Source: Planctomycetota bacterium (GTDB taxonomy: Bacteria; Planctomycetota; UBA11346). Taken from it: a stretch of 32,686 nt of DNA. Location: positions 1 through 32,686 of the forward strand of contig JALHRW010000036.1 in NCBI GenBank assembly GCA_022841245.1, written 5' to 3'. Below, one piece after another: positions 1 to 6,670 of this stretch. Position 1 is the stretch's first letter. Every line of letters begins with the position of its first letter. A model generated the notes under the pieces. The model had not been told where the DNA came from and searched no databases. It saw only the letters and a program-made list of their open reading frames with translations. Both the position numbers and the translations under genes were made by a program.

Positions 1-1
1 A

Positions 2-910
2 ACCTATGCCGTCTTCGCCACGGCGTGGATCCTGCTCAGCGGATGGCTGGTCGATGTCAACATCGCCGATCCCGCCCTGCGTTCGGCCTTCGAGTACGGC
101 AAAGGGCTGTTCTTCGTCCTGGTCACGGCCTGCCTGCTGCTGCTGCTGGTGCGCCGCGCCCTGCGCCGCGAGCAGGCGCTCGCGGCTGAACGCGAGGCGG
201 CGCTACGCCGCCTCGCCGAGCAGGAGCGCGTTTCCATGGTCGGCATGCTGGCCAGCGGCTTGGCCCATGAATTCAACAACCTGCATGCCGTCATCATCGG
301 CAACCTCGAACGGGCGAAGGAGCACGCGCAGGGCAATGACGGGCTGCGCAAGCGGTTGGATGGCGCCGAGACCGCCTTGTCCAGGGCTTCCGGACTGACC
401 CGCTCGCTGCTGCATTTCGCCCGCCCCGGAACCGACGAGCGCCAGCCGGTGCGGCTGGACCATCTGGCGGCAGAGACCATCGAACTGGTGCAACGGTCGC
501 TTGAGGCGGATGGCGTGGTGGTTGAACGGGATCTGCAGGCGGTGCCTGAGATTTCCGGCGATCCGTATCAGCTCGGGCAGGTCATGATGAACCTGCTGAT
601 CAATGCCAGCCATGCCATGTGCTCGGCGGCGGTGAAACGGTTGCGGGTGGCGACGCACAGTGCATCGGGAACCGTGCAGGTGGTCGTGACCGACAGCGGA
701 ACGGGCATGTCCGATGCGGTGCGTGAACAGATATTCAGACCGTTCTTCACCACCAAACGGCACGGAGGCGGTCCGTCCGGCAGCGGACTCGGGCTCAGCG
801 TCTCCATGGCCATGGTCGAGGCGCACGGTGGACGTATCGAGGTTGAAAGTGCGCTGGGGCGGGGGACGACCTTCACCGTCATCCTGCCAGCCGGCACGCC
901 GCATGCTTGA
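2..910 (+). CDS. Sensor histidine kinase, N-terminus cut by window edge
   Basis: The frame is open to the left edge, so the true start lies outside the window. The visible N-terminal part has two hydrophobic segments around a short loop (the first contains WILLSGWLVDV; the second is KGLFFVLVTACLLLLLV), matching a two-helix membrane anchor found ahead of many bacterial sensor and GGDEF proteins. A short coiled stretch leads to the phospho-acceptor helix with GLAHEFNN (H-box), then an N-box (QVMMNLLINASHAM), G1 (DSGTGM), an F-box (IFRPFFTTK) and G2 (GSGLGLSV), all intact, so an autophosphorylating kinase is expected. The H-box and closely following ATPase resemble NtrB/hybrid-type kinases. No receiver domain or response regulator is in the window. 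amt follows after 134 bp, and a Fis-HTH gene lies beyond it. The stimulus cannot be read from the sequence. Confidence 0.9.
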   Translation, partial: TYAVFATAWILLSGWLVDVNIADPALRSAFEYGKGLFFVLVTACLLLLLVRRALRREQALAAEREAALRRLAEQERVSMVGMLASGLAHEFNNLHAVIIGNLERAKEHAQGNDGLRKRLDGAETALSRASGLTRSLLHFARPGTDERQPVRLDHLAAETIELVQRSLEADGVVVERDLQAVPEISGDPYQLGQVMMNLLINASHAMCSAAVKRLRVATHSASGTVQVVVTDSGTGMSDAVREQIFRPFFTTKRHGGGPSGSGLGLSVSMAMVEAHGGRIEVESALGRGTTFTVILPAGTPHA

Positions 911-1032
911 AGATGGCAATCGGGCATCGTGAATGACCGTTTGATCGAAAAATGATCGGCGCCCTGTCCTCCTGACGCATTGCCGATGTGGAAGGTGTTG
1001 CATACATATGCGCCCTTCCCCGCGACTGCTGC

Positions 1033-1038
1033 AGGAGG
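1033..1038 (+). promoter_or_regulatory. Ribosome binding site deciding the amt start
   Basis: A perfect AGGAGG lies 6 nt before the ATG at 1045. It selects that ATG over an in-frame GTG at 988, which would add 19 non-conserved residues. Confidence 0.8.
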
Positions 1039-1044
1039 CGACAT

Positions 1045-2313
1045 ATGGATGCGACCCCCGTTCCCATGATCAACAGTGGCGACACCGCCTGGGTCATGGT
1101 CTCGACCGCCCTGGTCCTGTTCATGACCATCCCCGGACTGTCGCTGCTCTATGCCGGCCTGGTGCGGGCGAAGAACGCGCTGACCGTGTTCATGCAGTGT
1201 TTCGCCATCACCGCGGTGGTCAGCGTGCTGTGGATCCTGGTCGGCTACTCGCTGGCCTTCGATCGCGGTACAGCTGAGACGCAAAGCGGTCTGCTGGCCT
1301 TCATCGGCGGCTTCGCCCGCCTCGGCCTCAGCGGCATGACGGGCGACGGCGTGCATCCCAACGCCCCGACCATCCCCGAGTCGGTCTACTGCATGTTCCA
1401 GATGACCTTCGCCATCATCACCCCGGCGCTGGTCATCTCGGCCTTCGTCGAACGGGTCAAGTTCAGCTTCGTCATCCTCTTCACCGTGGTGTGGTCGCTG
1501 GTCGTGTACGCGCCGATCTGCCACATGGTGTGGAGCGGTCCGGGCTCGTTCCTCTACGGCACGCTCGACTACGCCGGTGGTTGCGCGGTCGAGATCAACT
1601 CGGGCATCAGCGGCTTGGTCGCCGCCCTCTTCGTCGGCCGGCGCAATGGCTACCCCCAGCACCAGATCCTGCCGCATTCCATCGTCCTGGCGGTGGTCGG
1701 CGGAGGCATGCTGTGGGTCGGCTGGTTCGGCTTCAACGCCGGCAGCGCGGTGGCGGCGAACGCCGCGGCCGGCATGGCCATGCTCAACACCCACCTCGCC
1801 GCGGCGGTGGCGACCTGCGCCTGGATGGCGATCGAATGGATCCGCTTCGGCAAGCCGAGCGTGCTCGGTGCCGTCACCGGTTCGCTCGCCGGCCTGGTCG
1901 CGATCACCCCGGCTGCCGGCTACGTCTCGCCGCTCGGTGCCGCCGTGCTCGCCCTGGTCGCCACCGGCTGCTGCTACCTCGGCGTCACCTGGGTGAAGCG
2001 CAAGGGCGGCTACGACGATTCCCTCGATGTGTTCGGCGTGCACGGCGTCGCCGGCCTGGTCGGCACCCTCCTGCTCGGCTTCTTCGGGGTGAAGGCCTTC
2101 GGCGGCACCACCGATGTCGCTGCCGGGGCCCAGTTCGCCCAGCAGGCCAAGGCCGTGCTGGTCACCGTGCTGTGGGCCGGCGGTGGTACCGCCCTGTGCT
2201 GCCTCCTGGTCAAGGCCATGGTCGGCCTGCGGGTCGAGGAACGGGTCGAGGCTGCCGGGCTGGATCTGCACCAGCACGGCGAGGTGGCCTACTCGATCGA
2301 TGAGCGGGTGTGA
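1045..2313 (+). CDS. amt: Ammonium transporter, Amt/MEP/Rh family, with Glu at the first twin-His site
   Basis: This is an inner-membrane ammonium channel of 422 residues, close to E. coli AmtB. It opens with the family signature (GDTAWVMVSTALVLFM, then PGLSLLYAGLVRAKN), has about eleven hydrophobic helices, and ends in the typical cytosolic tail (LRVEERVEAAGLDLHQHGE). The pore normally carries two histidines. The second is present (H333 in FGVHG), but the first, expected in a VVHIN-type motif, is Glu183 (CAVEINSG). A natural Glu here is known from fungal Mep1/Mep3-type transporters and is thought to alter selectivity and pH response. No glnB/glnK follows, which is unusual for a bacterial amt locus; a histidine kinase lies upstream and a Fis-HTH protein downstream. 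The ATG is supported by the RBS at 1033. Confidence 0.96.
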   Translation: MDATPVPMINSGDTAWVMVSTALVLFMTIPGLSLLYAGLVRAKNALTVFMQCFAITAVVSVLWILVGYSLAFDRGTAETQSGLLAFIGGFARLGLSGMTGDGVHPNAPTIPESVYCMFQMTFAIITPALVISAFVERVKFSFVILFTVVWSLVVYAPICHMVWSGPGSFLYGTLDYAGGCAVEINSGISGLVAALFVGRRNGYPQHQILPHSIVLAVVGGGMLWVGWFGFNAGSAVAANAAAGMAMLNTHLAAAVATCAWMAIEWIRFGKPSVLGAVTGSLAGLVAITPAAGYVSPLGAAVLALVATGCCYLGVTWVKRKGGYDDSLDVFGVHGVAGLVGTLLLGFFGVKAFGGTTDVAAGAQFAQQAKAVLVTVLWAGGGTALCCLLVKAMVGLRVEERVEAAGLDLHQHGEVAYSIDERV

Positions 2314-2381
2314 TCCTGGCAGGGTTCCGCCGCCGCGCTCCTGAGGGTTGAGCCGACGTCTGCTTGCGACATCATCCGGAA

Positions 2382-3023
2382 ATGCCATCAGACGAAGAAT
2401 CGGTCGGACGCAGTACCTACGAGGGCTTGGTCCGCCTGACCTTCCTGTGCGGCCGTGGATTGGAGCCCGCAGAACTGATGCGCCGCTTCCTCGCCGCCAT
2501 GCGCAACAGCGTCCCGGCGCGCGGCATGTGGCTGTTCCAGGGCGGCCGGCTCATCGCGTCTGATCATGAACCCGGGATGCGCACGCCCAACCAGCCGGAG
2601 TCCCTGCCGCCCGGTCTCGGGCCGCTGGTCGAAGGGGATCGCATCACCGTGGCAGTGCTGCCTGAGATGATCATGGTCTGTCGGATCGCGGACGGCCCAG
2701 TGCAGCGCGCCGCCGACGTGGTCACCCTGGTCGGCCGCGTCATCGCCTTGGCCTGGCAGGCCGAGATGGTGGCGCGTGACGAGGACTGGGACGACGACTA
2801 TTTGGCGGCCAAGGCGACCTTCAAGCGCCGCTGGTTGCGTTCGCTGCTCAAGCGCCATGGCATGATTACCAACGCAGCACGGGCCGCTGGCCTCTCGCGA
2901 GGCACCTTCTACGCGATGATGGATCAGGTCGGGGCGCGCGAGTGCAGCGGCATTGCTGCGGCAGCCGCCGGTCCGGACGAGCTGTCGCCGGTCACTTCGC
3001 GGACGCCGCGCCGGGCTACCTGA
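2382..3023 (+). CDS. Regulator with GAF-like sensor region and C-terminal Fis-type helix-turn-helix
   Basis: The product has 213 residues. Residues about 10-130 look like a small alpha/beta sensor (AELMRRFLAAMRNS, then GMWLFQGGRLIAS), which I read as a degenerate GAF-type fold. Residues about 140-185 form a Fis/NtrC-type DNA-binding domain: RWLRSLLKRHG, then AARAAGLSRGTFYAMM. No AAA+ sigma-54 interaction domain and no receiver domain is present, so it would bind DNA without being a classical sigma-54 activator. The low-complexity C-terminal tail (about 30 residues) runs 8 nt into the convergent ruvA gene. An in-frame TTG at 2364 is an alternative start. Its place beside a histidine kinase and amt suggests a local nitrogen-response role, which is inference. 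Confidence 0.72.
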   Translation: MPSDEESVGRSTYEGLVRLTFLCGRGLEPAELMRRFLAAMRNSVPARGMWLFQGGRLIASDHEPGMRTPNQPESLPPGLGPLVEGDRITVAVLPEMIMVCRIADGPVQRAADVVTLVGRVIALAWQAEMVARDEDWDDDYLAAKATFKRRWLRSLLKRHGMITNAARAAGLSRGTFYAMMDQVGARECSGIAAAAAGPDELSPVTSRTPRRAT

Positions 3024-3603
3024 GCCTGGCCAAGGCGAGGCGCACCAGTTCCTCAGCCGGCTTGCCGGCGACCGCGACCGTGGCCAAGGCGTCACCGGCC
3101 TCCTTGCCGCCGAATCCGAGCACGACCAGGGCGCGCTGCGCCTCCTCGACTGCGCGCAGCGGGGCGCTGGCGCCGGCGGCGCTCAGGCTGGCGGGAATGC
3201 GTTCGACGCGGTCGGCGAGCTCGACGACCAGACGCTCGGCCAGCTTGGGCCCGACGCCCTTCACCTCGCGCAATGCCTTGGCGTCGCGGGTCAGCAGGAT
3301 GCGGCGCAGTTCGTCGGTGCCGAGCGCGGAGAGGATGGCCAATGCGACGTTCGGCCCGACCTGCTGCACGCCGGTGAGCAGGTCGAAGGCGGCGCGTTCG
3401 GCGGGATCGGCGAAGCCGAAGAGCAGCAGGTCATCCTCGCGCACCACCAGGCGGACATGCACGGTGACCGCGCTGCCATCGAGCGGGATGCGCCGGCGGG
3501 TCTGCTCGGAGATGCGCAGGAGGTAGCCGACGCCGCCGACGTCGAGGGAGAGGCGGCCGGAGGTGTCGAGGGCGGCGACCGAGCCGCGCAGGAAGTCGTA
3601 CAT
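3016..3603 (-). CDS. ruvA: Holliday junction branch migration protein RuvA
   Basis: RuvA binds four-way DNA junctions as a tetramer and loads the RuvB motor for branch migration. The 195-residue product has the three expected parts: an N-terminal OB fold starting MYDFLRGSVAAL with GGVGYLLRIS; two helix-hairpin-helix motifs (GVQQVGPNVALAILS, and VKGVGPKLAERLVVEL); and a small C-terminal RuvB-contacting domain (EEAQRALVVLGFGGKEA). Its ATG follows the aroK stop codon with no spacing, so the two genes are probably translationally coupled. ruvB and ruvC are not in the window. The length is normal for the family. Confidence 0.96.
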   Translation of the reverse strand: MYDFLRGSVAALDTSGRLSLDVGGVGYLLRISEQTRRRIPLDGSAVTVHVRLVVREDDLLLFGFADPAERAAFDLLTGVQQVGPNVALAILSALGTDELRRILLTRDAKALREVKGVGPKLAERLVVELADRVERIPASLSAAGASAPLRAVEEAQRALVVLGFGGKEAGDALATVAVAGKPAEELVRLALARLR

Positions 3604-4200
3604 TCATTGCCCCGGTTCGTGGTTCGTCGTTCGTGGTTCGGCGTTGGCGACCAGCCGATGCAGTTCGTCGGCGACGGCGGTCGTGCCGCGGGTGGCGTCG
3701 ATCACGGCGTTGGCGACGGCGCGGTAGAGCGGATCCCGCACGGCGAGGATTGCGGGCACCTCATCGGAGACCGTGCCGCCGGTCAGGCTGGGGCGTCCGC
3801 CGGCATTGTGGCGCAGGCGCGCCTGCAGCACCTCGGCCGGGGCGTGCAGGTAGGCGACCAGGCCGCCGCGGGCGGCAAGGAGGGCGCGGTTCGCCTCGCT
3901 CAGCACGGCGCCGCCACCAGTCGCCAGTACCAGGCAGGCATTGCCGGCGAGGAGGCGCTGCAGGGTCGTGGACTCGGCGGCGCGGAAGGCGGGTTCACCT
4001 TGGGCGGCGAAAAACGCGCGGATCGGTTGGCCGAGGTCCTCTTCGACCGCGGTGTCGGCGTCGATGAACGGCCAGCCGAGGCGGGCGGCAGCGAGCCGGC
4101 CGACCGTCGACTTGCCCGAGGCGCGGTAGCCGACCAGGGTGAGGCGGTGTGGCACGGCACGTAGTTGATCGTGCGGCGGAGCGTCTTCCACTCGTGCCAT
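3604..4200 (-). CDS. aroK: Shikimate kinase
   Basis: It phosphorylates the 3-hydroxyl of shikimate with ATP in chorismate biosynthesis. With the ATG at 4200 the product has 198 residues. Visible are the P-loop GYRASGKS (residues 24-31), the shikimate-binding DAD (in FIDADTAVEE), the GEPAFRAAE arginine, the GGG triplet (ATGGGAVL), and the lid and adenine-site arginines (GGRPSL, RDPLYRAVA). The start is uncertain: the ATG at 4200 overlaps the divergent HAD start, while a GTG at 4155 gives MPHRLTLVGYRASGKS, closer to the usual shikimate kinase N-terminus. The last dozen residues (AEPRTTNHEPGQ) are encoded by a heptanucleotide array, not by a conserved part of the enzyme. The stop codon abuts the ruvA ATG. 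Confidence 0.92.
   Translation of the reverse strand: MARVEDAPPHDQLRAVPHRLTLVGYRASGKSTVGRLAAARLGWPFIDADTAVEEDLGQPIRAFFAAQGEPAFRAAESTTLQRLLAGNACLVLATGGGAVLSEANRALLAARGGLVAYLHAPAEVLQARLRHNAGGRPSLTGGTVSDEVPAILAVRDPLYRAVANAVIDATRGTTAVADELHRLVANAEPRTTNHEPGQ
3615..3649. repeat. Heptanucleotide tandem array at the aroK 3' end
   Basis: About five 7-bp units of the form GTTCGTN (GTTCGTG, GTTCGTC, GTTCGTG, GTTCGGC, GTTGGCG) form the tail of aroK just before its stop codon. The same unit, preceded by a matching CATTGCCCC-type string, recurs at 14829-14863 at the end of waaA. Confidence 0.85.
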
Positions 4201-4843
4201 GCCGGCAGCACTGCTCCTCGATATGGATGGAACCCTCCTCGACACCGAGCCACTGCATTTCGAAGCGCACCGCCGCTTCCTGGCCAGCGTCGGGATCGCT
4301 CCCAGCGAGGCGCAGCTGGTCGGCAACATCGGCAAGGGCGATGTCACCTTCTACCGCGACCTGATGACGGCGCAGGGCAAGCAGGGCGATCCCGTCGCCT
4401 GGGTGGCGGAGAAGACGCGCGTCCTCATCGCGATCTATCGCCAGCAGGGGGTGCGGCTGCACCCCGGCGGGCAGGAGCTGCTCGACCACGCCTGGCGCCT
4501 CGGCATCACCTGCCTGATCGTCACCTCCTCGGAACGCGAGCTGGCCGAGGAGGCGCTCGAAGCCGCGGGCCTTGGCCAACGGCTCGCCTTGCGCGTCTGC
4601 CGCGAGGACACCGTGCGGCACAAGCCGCATCCTGAACCATACCTGCTGGCGATGCAGCGCCTGGCCTTGCCGGCAGAGAGTTGCCTGGTGGTCGAGGACA
4701 GCCCCAGCGGCATCGCCGCCGGCCGCACCGCCGGCTGCCGGGTGGCCGCCCTGGCCGGGCACTTCGGCGCCGCCGACCTGCAGCGCGCCGGGGCGCAGCG
4801 CGTACTGACCCGCCTCGACGACCTGCTGCCGCTCGACCCATGA
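4199..4843 (+). CDS. HAD-superfamily hydrolase, beta-phosphoglucomutase/phosphatase-like
   Basis: A 214-residue HAD subfamily IA protein. Motif I is LLLDMDGT (nucleophile D8, general acid D10). A helical C1 cap occupies about residues 15-85. Motif II is in LIVTSSE, motif III supplies the lysine of RHKPHPEPY, and motif IV is VVEDSPSG. These fit a phosphatase or phosphoglucomutase acting on small sugar phosphates; the substrate cannot be deduced. Its ATG at 4199 overlaps the divergent aroK ATG by two bases on the opposite strand, and its TGA overlaps the next gene's ATG (ATGA), so it is coupled to the methyltransferase. Confidence 0.9.
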   Translation: MPAALLLDMDGTLLDTEPLHFEAHRRFLASVGIAPSEAQLVGNIGKGDVTFYRDLMTAQGKQGDPVAWVAEKTRVLIAIYRQQGVRLHPGGQELLDHAWRLGITCLIVTSSERELAEEALEAAGLGQRLALRVCREDTVRHKPHPEPYLLAMQRLALPAESCLVVEDSPSGIAAGRTAGCRVAALAGHFGAADLQRAGAQRVLTRLDDLLPLDP

Positions 4844-5583
4844 AGGACGGCTGGTGGTCGGAGGCCTTCCGCGCCGCCTATCTCGAGGTCTATAGCCATC
4901 GCAGCGACACCCAGGCCACGGCCGAGGTCGCCGGCCTGCTGCCACGGCTGCGCGATGCTCCCGGGCCGGTGGTCGATGCCGGCTGCGGTGCAGGCCGCCA
5001 TCTCGCCGCCTTGCGGGCAGCGGGCGTGACTGCAGTGGGCTTCGACCTGTCATCTGAACTGCTGGCGGTGGCGATGAGCCGCCCGCCTTGCGCCGGACGG
5101 CTGGCTCGCGGCGACCTGCGCGCCCCGCCCCTCGCCAGCGGCTGCGGTGCAGTGCTCTGCCTGTTCACCGCCTTCGGCTACTTCGATGATGCGGGCAACG
5201 CCGCCTGCCTGGCGGCGCTCGGCGGACTGCTCGCCCCGGGCGGGTGGCTGGTCCTCGATCTTCCGGAGCCCGCGGCGGTGCGTCGTGGCCTGGTCCCGTC
5301 CAGCGAGCGGGTCACGACCGGCGGCTGGCGGGTGTCCGAGCGCCGCCGGCTGAACGGGGCGCGCATCGAGAAGGATGTGGAAGCGGTGCCGCCAGACGGC
5401 CGCGCGGTGCGCTGGGAGGAGAGCGTCCGGCTGCACGAAAGCAGCGAATTGGCGGAAATGGCGGGGACGGCAGGTCTGATGTGGGATGGCTCCTGGCCCG
5501 GCCTCGGAGGCCCTGAAGACGTGCAGGGACGGCTGGTCGCCTGGTTGCGCCGCCCGGTCCGAGACGACGGTCGCTCGCGTTGA
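4840..5583 (+). CDS. Class I SAM-dependent methyltransferase
   Basis: The 247-residue product has the Rossmann-fold methyltransferase signature: motif I VVDAGCGAGRHLAAL (about residues 44-58), the acidic ribose-binding residue in VGFDLSSELL (D67), motif II/III GAVLCLFTAFGYFDD, and LLAPGGWLVLDLPEP. The C-terminal half (about residues 150-235) is probably the substrate-recognition part. The pattern resembles the small-molecule methyltransferase groups annotated methyltransf_11/25; the substrate is unknown. Translation starts at the ATG inside the HAD stop codon, so the two are made from one message. Confidence 0.86.
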   Translation: MKDGWWSEAFRAAYLEVYSHRSDTQATAEVAGLLPRLRDAPGPVVDAGCGAGRHLAALRAAGVTAVGFDLSSELLAVAMSRPPCAGRLARGDLRAPPLASGCGAVLCLFTAFGYFDDAGNAACLAALGGLLAPGGWLVLDLPEPAAVRRGLVPSSERVTTGGWRVSERRRLNGARIEKDVEAVPPDGRAVRWEESVRLHESSELAEMAGTAGLMWDGSWPGLGGPEDVQGRLVAWLRRPVRDDGRSR

Positions 5584-5621
5584 CAGGTCCGGGCCGAGGA
5601 GAATGCTGGGCGCCTGCGGCA

Positions 5622-6581
5622 ATGTCCTCCGATTACACCCTCATCCTGCGTGCCTGCCCCGAGAGCCACCGCGAAAGCGCGGCCGTGTTCATCGGCAAGC
5701 TGTTCTCCCTCAAGGAGCACACCACGCAGCAGATCGTCGCATCGTGCCCGATCGTGCTGCTTACCGGCCTCGGTCGTGAGGAGGCGGCGGCCATGCACCT
5801 GCTGGTGCACAGCCTCGCCACGCTCGGGACGCAGATCGAACTGTACGGCGGCCCTCCAGGCGACCTGCCGAAGATCGACTGGCCGCGGCGGCCGCAGGTG
5901 TTCAAGCGCGAACTGTCGGAATGGGTCGGTGACCTGCAGGTGCCGCTACCCATCCCCGGCGGCCAGGCCCGCTTGATCGACCTGCTGCTCGCCGCCATCG
6001 AAGGCAAGCCGCCGACCAAGGCCGAATTCAAGGGCAGCACGCTGCCCGAGGTCACGCCGTTCTCGACCCCGGCCCTGCCGTCCGAGCCGCGTCCATTGAC
6101 CACACGCACGCCGCTGCCTCCGCCGCCCGCGATCCGCACGCCGCTGCCTCCGCCGCCCGAGCCAGGCAACTCCGGCGCATCGGAAGATCCGATGGCCCGT
6201 CTGAACGAGCTCTTCCCCGACGAGGAGGGGGGCGGGTTCATGCCGGGCAAGGACGACATCACCAGCATCCTCAACAAGATCCTGCCCGATGAGCAGTCTG
6301 GCGGCGCGCCGGCCGGCCCCAACAGCGGCAGCCGCAAGCTCAGCGAATCCGGCAGCGGCGGCTACTCGGTATTCCTGGCCAAGATCGCTGACGAGGATCG
6401 ACGCAAGAAGGCAGCCGCACTGATTTGCGAACTCGCCAAGTTGCCCGCCGACGAGGCCGAGGCGCTGTCGAAGAAGATGATCATCCCGGTGCTCAAGGGC
6501 GTGCCGAAGGATGAGGCCGAGGCGGCGAAGGCGCAGTTCGGCAAGATCGGCATCCTGGCGCGCGTCAAGGGGCCGGAGTAG
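5622..6581 (+). CDS. Protein with two L7/L12 C-terminal-domain-like modules joined by a proline-rich linker
   Basis: A 319-residue protein I cannot name. Residues about 5-75 (IVLLTGLGREEAAAMHLLVH, then LGTQIELYGG) and about 248-316 (RRKKAAALICELAKLP, DEAEALSKK, IPVLKGVPKDEAEAAKAQF) both follow the pattern of the ribosomal L7/L12 C-terminal fold: a hydrophobic strand, a helix with spaced alanines, and a 'VLKGV..DEAEA...F' end. Between them lies an acidic, low-complexity region with a repeated proline-rich block (RTPLPPPP twice, residues 162-179). There is no signal peptide or membrane segment, so it is probably cytosolic. A TTG at 5580 is a possible longer start. A GAGGAG-ATG pair at about 5596-5605 is in another frame and is not used here. 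Confidence 0.7.
   Translation: MSSDYTLILRACPESHRESAAVFIGKLFSLKEHTTQQIVASCPIVLLTGLGREEAAAMHLLVHSLATLGTQIELYGGPPGDLPKIDWPRRPQVFKRELSEWVGDLQVPLPIPGGQARLIDLLLAAIEGKPPTKAEFKGSTLPEVTPFSTPALPSEPRPLTTRTPLPPPPAIRTPLPPPPEPGNSGASEDPMARLNELFPDEEGGGFMPGKDDITSILNKILPDEQSGGAPAGPNSGSRKLSESGSGGYSVFLAKIADEDRRKKAAALICELAKLPADEAEALSKKMIIPVLKGVPKDEAEAAKAQFGKIGILARVKGPE
6105..6159. repeat. Intragenic direct repeat coding the proline-rich linker
   Basis: A 25-nt identical block occurs at 6105-6129 and again at 6135-6159 (30-nt period). It encodes RTPLPPPP twice, so length change would stay in frame. Confidence 0.85.
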
Positions 6582-6593
6582 CGATGACGGCGG

Positions 6594-6648
6594 GACCGCG
6601 GGCTTCAGCCCGCGTCTGTCGGCACCTCGCGGGCTGAAGCCCGCGGTC
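6594..6648. repeat. REP-like inverted repeat between two genes
   Basis: Two 21-nt arms (6594-6614 and 6628-6648) are perfect reverse complements around a 13-nt loop. Each arm is also a near-perfect palindrome around the string GGGCTTCAGCCC, so it can fold as one long hairpin or two short ones. There is no T-run on either side, which argues for a REP-type element over a plain terminator. Confidence 0.8.
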
Positions 6649-6670
6649 CTGATCGAACGGTCTCCCGAAC

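Noticed and set aside
989..1003. Sigma-54-like TGGAAGGTGTTGCA before amt
   Set aside because: The GG and GC elements are 10 bp apart, not 12 as required, so it is not a plausible sigma-54 promoter.
568..2388. Long minus-strand open frame (606 codons) opposite amt
   Set aside because: It is a shadow of a GC-rich gene: low-complexity Arg/Gly/His/Asp-rich translation, no recognisable motif, and it spans two well-supported genes and their gap.
5596..5605. Better-looking GAGGAG-ATG start than the one chosen for the L7/L12-like gene
   Set aside because: That ATG is in a different frame, and its reading frame gives an Arg/His/Pro-rich shadow ending at 5779 with no homology.
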